Of a stretch of 64,000 bases of DNA, positions 45,265 through 52,126 are shown piece after piece. Origin of the DNA: DATKZM01 sp035527975. GTDB lineage: Bacteria > Pseudomonadota > Alphaproteobacteria > JAPULJ01. The position numbers were made by a program, and so were the translations under genes. The notes under the pieces were generated by a model. It searched no databases. It was not told where the DNA came from and saw nothing but the letters and a program-made list of their open reading frames with translations. The stretch is from contig DATKZM010000059.1 of the NCBI GenBank assembly GCA_035527975.1, forward strand, positions 29,092 to 93,091. The letters are read 5' to 3'. Each line of letters begins with the position of its first letter. Positions within the stretch are counted from its first letter, which is position 1.

Positions 45265-45395
45265 CAAGTTGTGAATAAGTCTGTGGATAGATTGTGAAGG
45301 AAATGTGGGAGAATTATTGTTTTATTCACAAGAAATTTGATTCTTTCTCTATTTTTTTATTGCAAGGAAGCAAAGACACATCGAATATAGTCCTC
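45265..45395. other. AT-rich segment with clustered DnaA boxes (candidate oriC)
   Basis: TGTGAATAA at 45270-45278 (minus-strand TTATTCACA) and TTATTCACA at 45322-45330 both match the DnaA-box consensus TTATNCACA exactly. TGTGGATAG at 45282-45290 is one mismatch from TTATCCACA. A tract TTTCTCTATTTTTTTATTG (45344-45362) follows and could be an unwinding element. The segment is far more AT-rich than its surroundings and lies between divergent sdhC and the gene at 46075. It may instead contain the sdhC promoter. 45036-45264, between it and sdhC, shows no other feature. Confidence 0.4.
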
Positions 45396-45840
45396 GGTAC
45401 GCAGGGGCGTTCGGGGCGTTCTGATCTGTACCGGAGGGCAGGGTCGCAAGACTTTGCCGGATGGGGGAGAAGGAAGTCTCGGGGGGCAATCTAAGGTTCG
45501 TTCGCGGACTAGACGAAGGCCTCGCTGCCTGGGAGCCGGTGGACCGGAGGAAGACCCGCAAGGGTGGACAGCCGAAAAGCAGGCACCGATCAACAGGCGG
45601 CACCGTGGGAAACGGTCCTTTCGGGGGCTGGCCGCAGTAACCGCGGCGCGCCGGATCTGCCTGGGACGGGCGCGAAATTGTCGGGGTGAAAAGGCACTAC
45701 CACGTAGCTTCACGCGAACCGAAGGGTTGATCGGCACGTGCTTCACGGCCGGGTCGAATGAACCCAGAGGCGTCAGGGTGTGTGTCTCCGCCGGACACCG
45801 CAGCGCCGACCCCCCGGTCGCGCCCCTGACGCCTCATTCT
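45394..45840 (+). ncRNA. Candidate structured RNA
   Basis: About 450 GC-rich bases without convincing coding pattern contain many small perfect hairpins: GGTAC/GTACC (45396-45434 region), ACCC-GCAA-GGGT (GNRA loop), CC-TTTCG-GGG, GCCGC/GCGGC and GGGT/ACCC at 45751-45765. The end is a 12-bp stem GAGGCGTCAGGG (45767-45778) with CCCTGACGCCTC (45824-45835) enclosing two inner hairpins, a three-way junction. The strand is inferred from loops (GNRA, UUCG) read on plus. It does not match RNase P, tmRNA or 6S signatures I know. 45841-46074 holds no gene; a CAATCGATTG palindrome lies at 45991-46000. Confidence 0.35.
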
Positions 45841-46074
45841 ATTGTACTCCGTGATCTTTCAAGAGATGCCGCGATCCAGGGAATCGTGCGGATTTTCGCA
45901 ACTGTCTTGCGAACACACGCTGGCGAGCACGCGCTTGCAAATACATGTATGCGCATTGACCCGCCGACGCCGGTCCTGCCATGATCGTGGCAATCGATTG
46001 CAATCCTCGATCTCGACACCCGGTCAGGACAGCCACAGGTTCGGGCACCGACCACCGACTAGGAGCAGATCGCC

Positions 46075-46743
46075 ATGGGCAAGCAACGCATCAGCTATGT
46101 GGACCCCGCGAACGTCGACGATGAGATGCGCGCCGAGTTCGAACGCTGTCGCACCATGGGCACGCCGCGTCCCGAAAGCCAGGCGATCCGCGCCCATGTG
46201 CCGGCCGCCTTCTGGTCCTTTGCCAGAACCTGGCGCGACGTCTTCCACAACGGTGTCATGGACCACACGATCAAGGAGCTGTGCCGGGTCTATGTCTCGC
46301 ATTCGGTCAAGTGCGAGTTCTGCGGCAACCAGCGCTCGATCCAGTCGCGCGAGAAGGGGTTGGTCGAGGACGATTACTTCGATCTGATCAACTTCGAGAA
46401 ATCGACCCACTATGACGACCGCCAGAAGGCGGCGCTGCGCTACGCCGAGGCGATCGTTTGGGACCTTGAAGCCGGCGATGCGCTGTGGGCGAAGTTGAAT
46501 GAGCATTACGCGGAGCCCGAGATCGTCGAGCTCGGCTATTTCATCGCCATCACGATGGGCCAGCAGCGCTGGCTGCGCACGCTCAACATCGATCACCACC
46601 AGGTGCTGTCGGGCACCGACGCCTCGATGGCGCCCGGCACCGAGACGCCCGAAAAGCTCGCCGTGATGCGGACCTCGCCCGACTACTGGGCCAACAAGGA
46701 CGCCCGTCCTGGCGCCAAGCGCACGCCGCAAGCGGCGGAGTAG
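46075..46743 (+). CDS. Carboxymuconolactone decarboxylase/AhpD-like protein
   Basis: 222 aa. MDHTIKELCRVYVSH followed by CEFCGNQRS (CxxC) and the ALRYAEAIVWD helix is the carboxymuconolactone-decarboxylase/AhpD pattern with its redox cysteines. The longer N- and C-termini (about 70 and 50 residues) exceed a bare AhpD. The role may be peroxidase-related or a gamma-carboxylactone decarboxylase; the pair of Cys favours a redox function. It converges with the mesaconyl-CoA hydratase gene. Confidence 0.82.
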   Translation: MGKQRISYVDPANVDDEMRAEFERCRTMGTPRPESQAIRAHVPAAFWSFARTWRDVFHNGVMDHTIKELCRVYVSHSVKCEFCGNQRSIQSREKGLVEDDYFDLINFEKSTHYDDRQKAALRYAEAIVWDLEAGDALWAKLNEHYAEPEIVELGYFIAITMGQQRWLRTLNIDHHQVLSGTDASMAPGTETPEKLAVMRTSPDYWANKDARPGAKRTPQAAE

Positions 46744-46758
46744 AGGCGCTAGGCGCGG

Positions 46759-47844
46759 CTATCGGCGCGGCATCAGGACCGTGTAGTCGAAGTCGAGCAC
46801 GACCGCCGGATCGTATTTTCCATCGTCCGTCTTGTGTGGGAATTCGGCGCAAGGACTGTCCTTGGTCGCGATCGTGCGCAGGCGCAGCGCACCGGCATCG
46901 TTGCGTCCCGGCAGGGCGATCCGCTCCAGCACCTCCGACCAGGCATAGATCGTATCGCCGGCGAAGAGCGGCGCCACATGCCGGCCGCCATTGATCGCCA
47001 GTATCTTGCACGCATTCGCAAGGCCATTGAACGACAGCGCCCGCGCATGGCTGATCACGTGTCCGCCATAGACGATGCGCCGGCCGAACCGGGTATCGCC
47101 CGCGGCGTGCTGATTGAAATGAACCTTTGCGGTGTTCTGATAGAGCCGCGTCGCCAGCATGTGCTCAGCTTCCTCGACCGTCATCGCGTCGACATGGTCG
47201 ATACGCTCGCCCGGCGCATAATCATCCCAGCGCGCCGCAGATCCGGCCAACGCGTCGTCATAGTCCGCGAACGATAGCCCGTCGGGTACAGCAAGATCGC
47301 CCGCCGCTACGGCCTCCGGCAAATCCGGCTCGACGGGCGCCGGCGCCGGGGCGCCGGCATCGCGCTTGTTGACCATCACCCAGCGTACATAGTCGAGCAC
47401 CACCGCGCCGTCCTGGTTGTGCCCGACCGAGTTCACGTAAACCACCCCGGTCTTGCCGCTGGAGTTCTCTTTCAGGCCCGTCACCGTGGAGCGCGCGGTG
47501 ATCGTGTCCCCTGGAAAAACCGGCGCGCCGAACCGGCACGCCGCGTAACCCAGATTTGCGACCGCGTTCAGCGAGATGTCGGGCACCGTCTTGCCGAAGA
47601 CGATATGGAATGCCAGCAGGTCGTCGACCGGCGCGCGCGCCAGCCCCAGCGTCTGGGCGAAGGTATCGGCGCTCTGCAGCGCGAAGCGCGACCCGTACAG
47701 CGCGGTATAGAGCGCGGTATCGCCCGCCGTGACCGTGCGCGGCGTCGCATGCGCCAGCGCCTGCCCCACGGCGAAGTTCTCGAAATAATTGCCAGGCACG
47801 GTCTTCGGCGAGGCGTTGCCGGCTGCGTTCGTCGGAATAGTCAT
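46759..47844 (-). CDS. mch: Mesaconyl-CoA hydratase (beta-methylmalyl-CoA dehydratase), double MaoC
   Basis: 361 aa with two hot-dog (MaoC) domains. The segments PGNYFENFAVGQALAHATPR, LAFHIVFGKTVPDISLNA, HVDAMTVEEAEHM and RRIVYGGHVISHARALSFNG are very close to what I recall of the R. sphaeroides enzyme. In the ethylmalonyl-CoA pathway it hydrates mesaconyl-CoA to beta-methylmalyl-CoA. The partner malyl-CoA thioesterase gene lies at 54703. A 12-bp tandem repeat sits about 70 bases upstream of the start. No strong ribosome site is seen. Confidence 0.9.
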   Translation of the reverse strand: MTIPTNAAGNASPKTVPGNYFENFAVGQALAHATPRTVTAGDTALYTALYGSRFALQSADTFAQTLGLARAPVDDLLAFHIVFGKTVPDISLNAVANLGYAACRFGAPVFPGDTITARSTVTGLKENSSGKTGVVYVNSVGHNQDGAVVLDYVRWVMVNKRDAGAPAPAPVEPDLPEAVAAGDLAVPDGLSFADYDDALAGSAARWDDYAPGERIDHVDAMTVEEAEHMLATRLYQNTAKVHFNQHAAGDTRFGRRIVYGGHVISHARALSFNGLANACKILAINGGRHVAPLFAGDTIYAWSEVLERIALPGRNDAGALRLRTIATKDSPCAEFPHKTDDGKYDPAVVLDFDYTVLMPRR

Positions 47845-47911
47845 GGATGGCCCATTTTCTTCGAGGAATACCGGCGCGGAATAGCAACCGCAACGCCATT
47901 ACGTCAAATTC

Positions 47912-47947
47912 GGCGTCAAAATTGGCGTCAAAATTGGCGTCAACTTG
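47912..47947. repeat. 12-bp tandem repeat upstream of mch
   Basis: GGCGTCAAAATT occurs twice exactly (47912-47923, 47924-47935), then as the variant GGCGTCAACTTG (47936-47947), with a degenerate TACGTCAAATTC before them. On the minus strand it reads AATTTTGACGCC. It lies about 70-105 bases upstream of the mch start in a 262-base gap that is otherwise featureless. The regular spacing of about one helical turn suggests stacked binding sites of a regulator. Confidence 0.65.
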
Positions 47948-48106
47948 GTCGTCAATATAGTGCTTCGCCCGCACGCGCACGTAACACAAGTGTAACTCGC
48001 ACTGGCACCGCCCGCCCCGGACGGCTATCTTTTGCCGTTTTCAGAAGGGCGCACAAAGTCGCCCCAGCCTAGGGGATAGGGTCCACCGACGTTGAGGAAT
48101 AGCAAT

Positions 48107-48715
48107 ATGCTGCAATTTTTCTATGACAACGGCCGCGCGGCCGCGGCGGCGGCAACGGTCGCGCTGGCACTTCTGGCAATCCCGCACGGCGCGACCGCCC
48201 AGCAAGCCGTCAGTCCGGCCTCGCCCCAGCCGAAGGAAGCGGCGCTGAAGCCGGGGCTTGGCGTCAACTACCACTTCTCGCTGGTCCGCAACATGCGTCA
48301 GCTTCGTCGCTATGCCGAACCGCGCAAGGGCGATGTCGGCAAGCCGCTACCGCAGCTCAACTACCACACCGGCTACGGCAAGGTACTGACCACCGACCGG
48401 AATATCGGCGTCGGCGCCAAGATCTACGGCTTCATCAAATTCGACAAGCCGGGCGTCTACCAACTCAAGGTCCATTCAAACGACGGCGTGCAGCTTTATC
48501 TGAGCGGCAAGCTGCTCTTCGAAGATCCCGTGGTCCACTCCGATGAGATGTCCGATCCGATCCCGGTGCGCATCGACCAGCCGGGCTGGTACCCGATGCT
48601 GATCTGGTACTTCCAGCGCAAGGGCACCGCGACCCTCGAGCTCTACTGGCAGCCGCCGGGCGCGAGCGCCAGCGTGCTGGTGCCGCCAAGCGCCTTCGCG
48701 CATACCGCGGAGTAA
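48107..48715 (+). CDS. Secreted PA14-domain protein
   Basis: 202 aa from the ATG at 48107 preceded by GAGGAA. A signal peptide with an unusually long n-region ends near the ATAQQA site (about residue 30). The mature part has IGVGAKIYGFIKFDKPGVY, HSNDGVQLYLSGKLLFED and GWYPMLIWYFQRKGTATLELYW, the core strands of a PA14 carbohydrate-binding beta-barrel with the SNDGV motif. It should be periplasmic or extracellular, binding glycans. A GC-rich gap without terminator follows. Confidence 0.75.
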   Translation: MLQFFYDNGRAAAAAATVALALLAIPHGATAQQAVSPASPQPKEAALKPGLGVNYHFSLVRNMRQLRRYAEPRKGDVGKPLPQLNYHTGYGKVLTTDRNIGVGAKIYGFIKFDKPGVYQLKVHSNDGVQLYLSGKLLFEDPVVHSDEMSDPIPVRIDQPGWYPMLIWYFQRKGTATLELYWQPPGASASVLVPPSAFAHTAE

Positions 48716-48816
48716 GAACCGAAAAAGTGTATCACTTCACCGTGAGGGCGGTTGACCCGGTGAACGGCGGCGGCTAGCGTTTCGGGGCTAGCATCTCTCA
48801 TGAAGGGAATTCGCCG

Positions 48817-48999
48817 ATGCGTATCGTAAAGATGTCCGTTCTGGCAATCGCGGTTGTGGCCCTGTCCGCGCCCGCCTATGCCGGCGGTGCTGGCGGCGGC
48901 TGTGGTGGCTACAAGAGCGCCAAGACGGCGCAAACCACGGTGACCAAGTCCGGTCCGCAGACCACGGTCAAGCAGACCGCGTCGTCGACGCAGAAATAA
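48817..48999 (+). CDS. Tiny secreted protein, paralogue A
   Basis: 60 aa. A clear signal peptide (MRIVKMSVLAIAVVALSAPAYA, cleavage after about residue 22) leaves a 38-residue mature peptide: a Gly-rich segment with one Cys, then a Lys, Thr and Gln rich tail with AQTTVTKSGPQTTVKQTASS. The tail holds two QTTV repeats and is nearly identical to that of the gene at 49247. GAAGGGAA lies ten bases before the ATG. A strong terminator follows 21 bases after the stop. The family is not recognised. Confidence 0.75.
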   Translation: MRIVKMSVLAIAVVALSAPAYAGGAGGGCGGYKSAKTAQTTVTKSGPQTTVKQTASSTQK

Positions 49000-49020
49000 G
49001 CGTCCGCGTGTTTTCAGATG

Positions 49021-49055
49021 AACCCCGCGGCGCCAACGCGCCGCGGGGTTGGTTT
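49021..49055 (+). terminator. Rho-independent terminator after tiny protein A
   Basis: AACCCCGCGGCG (49021-49032), a six-base loop and CGCCGCGGGGTT (49039-49050) pair perfectly over 12 bp and are followed by GGTTTT. It ends the transcript of the preceding 60-codon gene. Confidence 0.85.
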
Positions 49056-49090
49056 TGCCCGCGCCATTGACGGCCTGAACGATCCGCCCT

Positions 49091-49204
49091 AGAGCACGAT
49101 CGCGTCTCAGTGACCTAGTGTGACGCGTGAATCGTGCTCTAAATATATATGATAGATCAAGATTCACGTCTTAGATTATTGCAATCTGAGATGATCTTGA
49201 TCTA
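49091..49204. repeat. Two consecutive long hairpins between the tiny paralogues
   Basis: AGAGCACGATCGCGTC (49091-49106) pairs with GACGCG (49122-49127) and ATCGTGCTCT (49131-49140). After an AT-rich bridge (49141-49152), TAGATCAAGAT (49153-49163) pairs perfectly with ATCTTGATCTA (49194-49204), enclosing a smaller TTAGATT/AATCTGA stem. The first hairpin resembles the AGAGCACGAT-type dispersed repeats of alphaproteobacteria. Together they fill the leader of the second tiny gene and could govern its promoter or transcript. Confidence 0.8.
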
Positions 49205-49246
49205 GAGTGAGCCACGTTGGATCGTTCTCAACAGGAGCGCACCACA

Positions 49247-49411
49247 ATGCGAGTCATCAAAATTTCGGTCCTGGCCGCTGTCGTCGCGGCATTCACCGCC
49301 CCGGCACTGGCCTGCGGCGGGCATGCCAGCCACAAGTCTGCCCAGACCACGGTCACCAAGACCGGGCCCCAGACAACGGTCAAACAAACCGCGTCGAGCG
49401 TCAAAAAGTAA
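49247..49411 (+). CDS. Tiny secreted protein, paralogue B
   Basis: 54 aa from the ATG at 49247 with CAGGAG ten bases upstream. The signal peptide ends near ALACGG, and the 30-odd-residue mature part is HKSAQTTVTKTGPQTTVKQT plus a Lys-rich end, matching the tail of the gene at 48817 (QTTVTKxGPQTTVKQTASS). One Cys sits next to the cleavage region, but the Ala-Cys-Gly context is not a convincing lipobox. Its own terminator follows. Tandem duplication is inferred. Confidence 0.75.
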   Translation: MRVIKISVLAAVVAAFTAPALACGGHASHKSAQTTVTKTGPQTTVKQTASSVKK

Positions 49412-49433
49412 TTCGCATCCCGAAACGCGATGG

Positions 49434-49467
49434 AGCCCCGCGGCGAGCGATCTCCGCGGGGCTTTTT
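49434..49467 (+). terminator. Rho-independent terminator after tiny protein B
   Basis: AGCCCCGCGG (49434-49443) and CCGCGGGGCT (49454-49463) form a perfect 10-bp stem with a ten-base loop, and TTTTTC follows. It lies between this gene and the convergent DUF962 gene and can serve the plus strand. Confidence 0.9.
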
Positions 49468-49492
49468 CGTTTGGGTATCTCAACCGGTCGGC

Positions 49493-49822
49493 TTAACGCA
49501 GTTGATGGCGCTCGAGCTCGGCGCCCATGCGCCCGGCAATCCAGGTGCCGAACATCCGGAAATCGGAAATGAATGACCAGAAAGGATAGGTGAAGGTCGC
49601 GGGCCGGTTCTTCTCAACGAAGAAATGTCCGATCCAGGCAAAGAGGTAACCGGAGACGAAGGCGCCGAGCAGCAGCCACCAGGCCTGCGTCGCGAGCGCC
49701 GCCACCAGGCAGGTCAGCCCCGCGGAGGTGCCGAAATAGTGCAGCGCGCGTGTCGTCGGTTTCCGGTGCTCACCCAGATAGAACGGCCAGAAATCGGCGT
49801 AGTTGTCGATCTTCGTCGCCAT
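49493..49822 (-). CDS. DUF962/Mpo1-like membrane protein
   Basis: 109 aa from the ATG at 49822 with GGGAGG upstream. YADFWPFYLGEHRKPTTRALH and the second His cluster WIGHFFVEKNRPATF are the two motifs of the DUF962 (yeast Mpo1/YGL010w) family, which in eukaryotes oxidises 2-hydroxy fatty acids. Two membrane segments lie between. The bacterial substrate is not known. It converges with tiny protein B and is divergent from asd. Confidence 0.87.
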   Translation of the reverse strand: MATKIDNYADFWPFYLGEHRKPTTRALHYFGTSAGLTCLVAALATQAWWLLLGAFVSGYLFAWIGHFFVEKNRPATFTYPFWSFISDFRMFGTWIAGRMGAELERHQLR

Positions 49823-50005
49823 CGATCGCCTCCCGCCAGTTGCCTGTTTACCAGTCACCTGTCTCAAGGCCCGGCATCGCCGGGACCCCAAGGACTTGAA
49901 GGTTTCGCAACCCGATCAATTTAATATAAGCCGTCCGGGCGCCCAGAAAACAATCCGGGAAAACGACCCGAGCAAAGCTAACGTCAGAAGCGAAAGTTGA
50001 CTGCC

Positions 50006-51028
50006 ATGAGTTACGTCATCGCCGTCGTGGGCGCCACCGGCGCCGTCGGCAAGGAAATGCTCGAAATCCTCGACCAGCGCGAGTTCCCGGTAAAACGGGT
50101 GCATGCCGTCGCCTCCAGCCGCTCGGCGGGCACTACGGTGGAATTCGGCGGCGAGGATCTGGTCGTCGAGGATCTGGAGAAGTTCGATTTCTCCGGCGTC
50201 GATATCGGCCTCTTCTCGCCCGGCGGCAGCGTTTCCAAGGTGTATGCGCCGCGCGCGGCGGCGGCCGGCTGCGTGGTCGTCGACAACACCTCGCAGTTCC
50301 GCATGGACGTGGACGTTCCCCTCGTCGTGCCCGAGGTCAATCCCGAGGCGATTGCCGGCTACACCGCGCGCAACATCATCGCCAATCCCAACTGCTCGAC
50401 CATCGAGATGGTGGTGGCGCTGAAGCCACTGCACGATCTGGCGACGATCCGCCGCGTTTCGGTGGCGACCTACCAGTCGGCCGGCGGCGCCGGCCAGGCC
50501 GGCATGAACGAACTCTTCGAGCAGACCCGCGCGGTCTTTGCCAACGAGCCTATCCAGCATGAGAAGTTCACCAAACAGATCGCCTTCAACGTCATCCCGC
50601 ATATCGACAGCTTCATGGATGACGGCGCTACCAAGGAAGAGTGGAAGATGGCGGTCGAGACCAAGAAGATCCTCGATCCCGCGATCGAAGTTTTTGCGAC
50701 CTGTGTGCGGGTCCCGGTCTTCATCGGCCACGGTGAGGCGGTCCATATCGAATTCGAGAACCCGATCGACGAGGACGCCGCGCGCGAGGCGCTGCGCGCG
50801 GCGCCAGGGATTTCGGTGGTCGATCACCGCGCCGACGAAGGCTATGTGACACCGGTCGAATGCGCCGGCGACGACCCGGTTTTCGTCTCGCGCATCCGCA
50901 AGGATCCGACGGTGGCGAACGGCCTTGGCCTGTGGATCGCCGCCGACAATCTGCGCAAGGGCGCGGCGCTCAACGCCGTCCAGATCGCCGAGACATTGAT
51001 CGAAAGCTACCTGGCCAAGGCGGCCTGA
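50006..51028 (+). CDS. asd: Aspartate-semialdehyde dehydrogenase
   Basis: 340 aa. VVGATGAVGKEMLEIL is the NADP loop. VVDNTSQFRMD and IIANPNCSTIEMV contain the catalytic Cys of the NCST motif. The RVPVFIGHGEAVHIEFE segment is typical. It makes aspartate semialdehyde for lysine, threonine and methionine. A TTG three codons upstream could also start it, but the ATG at 50006 fits the family. Sits alone, divergent from DUF962. Confidence 0.95.
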   Translation: MSYVIAVVGATGAVGKEMLEILDQREFPVKRVHAVASSRSAGTTVEFGGEDLVVEDLEKFDFSGVDIGLFSPGGSVSKVYAPRAAAAGCVVVDNTSQFRMDVDVPLVVPEVNPEAIAGYTARNIIANPNCSTIEMVVALKPLHDLATIRRVSVATYQSAGGAGQAGMNELFEQTRAVFANEPIQHEKFTKQIAFNVIPHIDSFMDDGATKEEWKMAVETKKILDPAIEVFATCVRVPVFIGHGEAVHIEFENPIDEDAAREALRAAPGISVVDHRADEGYVTPVECAGDDPVFVSRIRKDPTVANGLGLWIAADNLRKGAALNAVQIAETLIESYLAKAA

Positions 51029-51099
51029 CGCCGAGGCCGGCGAACGACCGGCCGTCGCGCTTCAATCGCGAAACCTCGCCCCGGTCCGACGTTGGCGAC

Positions 51100-51969
51100 C
51101 TAATCGGACGTCGGCGTCTTTGCATCTGGCTTCGGCGGAGCAGCCGTCGTCGCACCGCCAGTTGTCGCGCCGCCTGTGGTCGCACCGCCCGCCGCCGCAC
51201 CGCCTGTGGTCGCACTACCTGTCGCCGCGCCGCCGGTCGTTGCACTGCCAGTTGTCGCACCACTTTGGGGTGGCGCGTCTTTCGGCTTGGCGATGGACGG
51301 TTTGAATACCGCCGCGGTGCTGTTCTCGCCAAAGATCTGCTTGCCGACCGGGGTCAGGCTGGCCACCGCCATGGCGCCGAAGAAGACGATGACGATGCCG
51401 GAAATCCGGTTCATCCAGCGCATGCGGCGGTCGTTGATGTGGTGGCGGCCCACATGGACGCCGCCGCACAGCATCGAGAACCACAAGGCCGAGCCCGAGA
51501 ACACACCGACGATCAGCGCCCAGGCCTGCACCAGATTGCCCTCCTCGACCACCGCGTTGGCGGCGACGAAGACCGGACCGAACGCCATGATGGTGATCGG
51601 GTTGGTGATCGTCAGCATGAAGGTGCGAAAGAAACTGGCGGCGTAACGATGCGCCATCGGCAGTTTGTCGGCATGCACCTGAACCGGCTTCTTCAGCATC
51701 GTCTCCACGCCGATGCCCACCAGAAGCAAGCCGCCGATCAGACGCATAAGCGATTCGTTCTCCAGCAGGTACTCGGCAAGGAAGGTCAGCCCGAACGCCG
51801 CCACCGCGCCAAAGATGGTATCGGCGAAGGCCGCCCCAAGTCCCGAGACGAGCCCGGCCAGCAGGCCGATCTGCAGGGTCCGCTGGGCGCACAGGATGCC
51901 GACGGGTCCTACCGGCGCGGCGATGAGGAATCCGACGAAAATCCCCTTGAAGAGTAGGATGATCTCCAT
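51100..51969 (-). CDS. LysE family exporter with a repeat-encoded C-terminal tail
   Basis: 289 aa from the ATG at 51969. Residues 1-215 are a six-span LysE/RhtB-type amino-acid exporter (FLIAAPVGPVGILCAQRTL, TITNPITIMAF, a last span IVIVFFGAMAVA). After residue about 230 the protein becomes a disordered Gly, Ala, Thr tail made of repeated ATTGG/ATTGS blocks, ending in PPKPDAKTP. The tail comes from eight exact 15-base units. The substrate is unknown; LysE members export lysine, threonine or homoserine. Confidence 0.85.
   Translation of the reverse strand: MEIILLFKGIFVGFLIAAPVGPVGILCAQRTLQIGLLAGLVSGLGAAFADTIFGAVAAFGLTFLAEYLLENESLMRLIGGLLLVGIGVETMLKKPVQVHADKLPMAHRYAASFFRTFMLTITNPITIMAFGPVFVAANAVVEEGNLVQAWALIVGVFSGSALWFSMLCGGVHVGRHHINDRRMRWMNRISGIVIVFFGAMAVASLTPVGKQIFGENSTAAVFKPSIAKPKDAPPQSGATTGSATTGGAATGSATTGGAAAGGATTGGATTGGATTAAPPKPDAKTPTSD
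51146..51265 (-). repeat. Eight 15-bp tandem repeats inside the LysE-family gene
   Basis: Eight units of exactly 15 bases with consensus GTSGTCGCACCGCCT run from 51146 to 51265, in frame with the exporter gene, and encode the Gly-Thr-Ala repeats of its tail. Base differences between units are mostly synonymous or conservative. Such an array can gain or lose units by replication slippage without breaking the reading frame. Confidence 0.9.
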
Positions 51970-52126
51970 GCCGGGCGATCCTTGCCACGAACCGCGCGGC
52001 CTGTAAAGCGAGCGGCGATAGCGCACCGGTGCGGCCCTGCCGGCCGCCGCTCTTAACCGAATGCTGACGGCCCGCGATGCAGGCTAACCGGCACTTTTCC
52101 AGAAGCTCGCCAGCAGCGCCCAACCG

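Noticed and set aside
45454..45984. 176-codon plus frame in the hairpin-rich gap
   Set aside because: It has no ribosome site and an Arg-rich, low-information translation. It ignores the strong stems of the region, so it is treated as non-coding.
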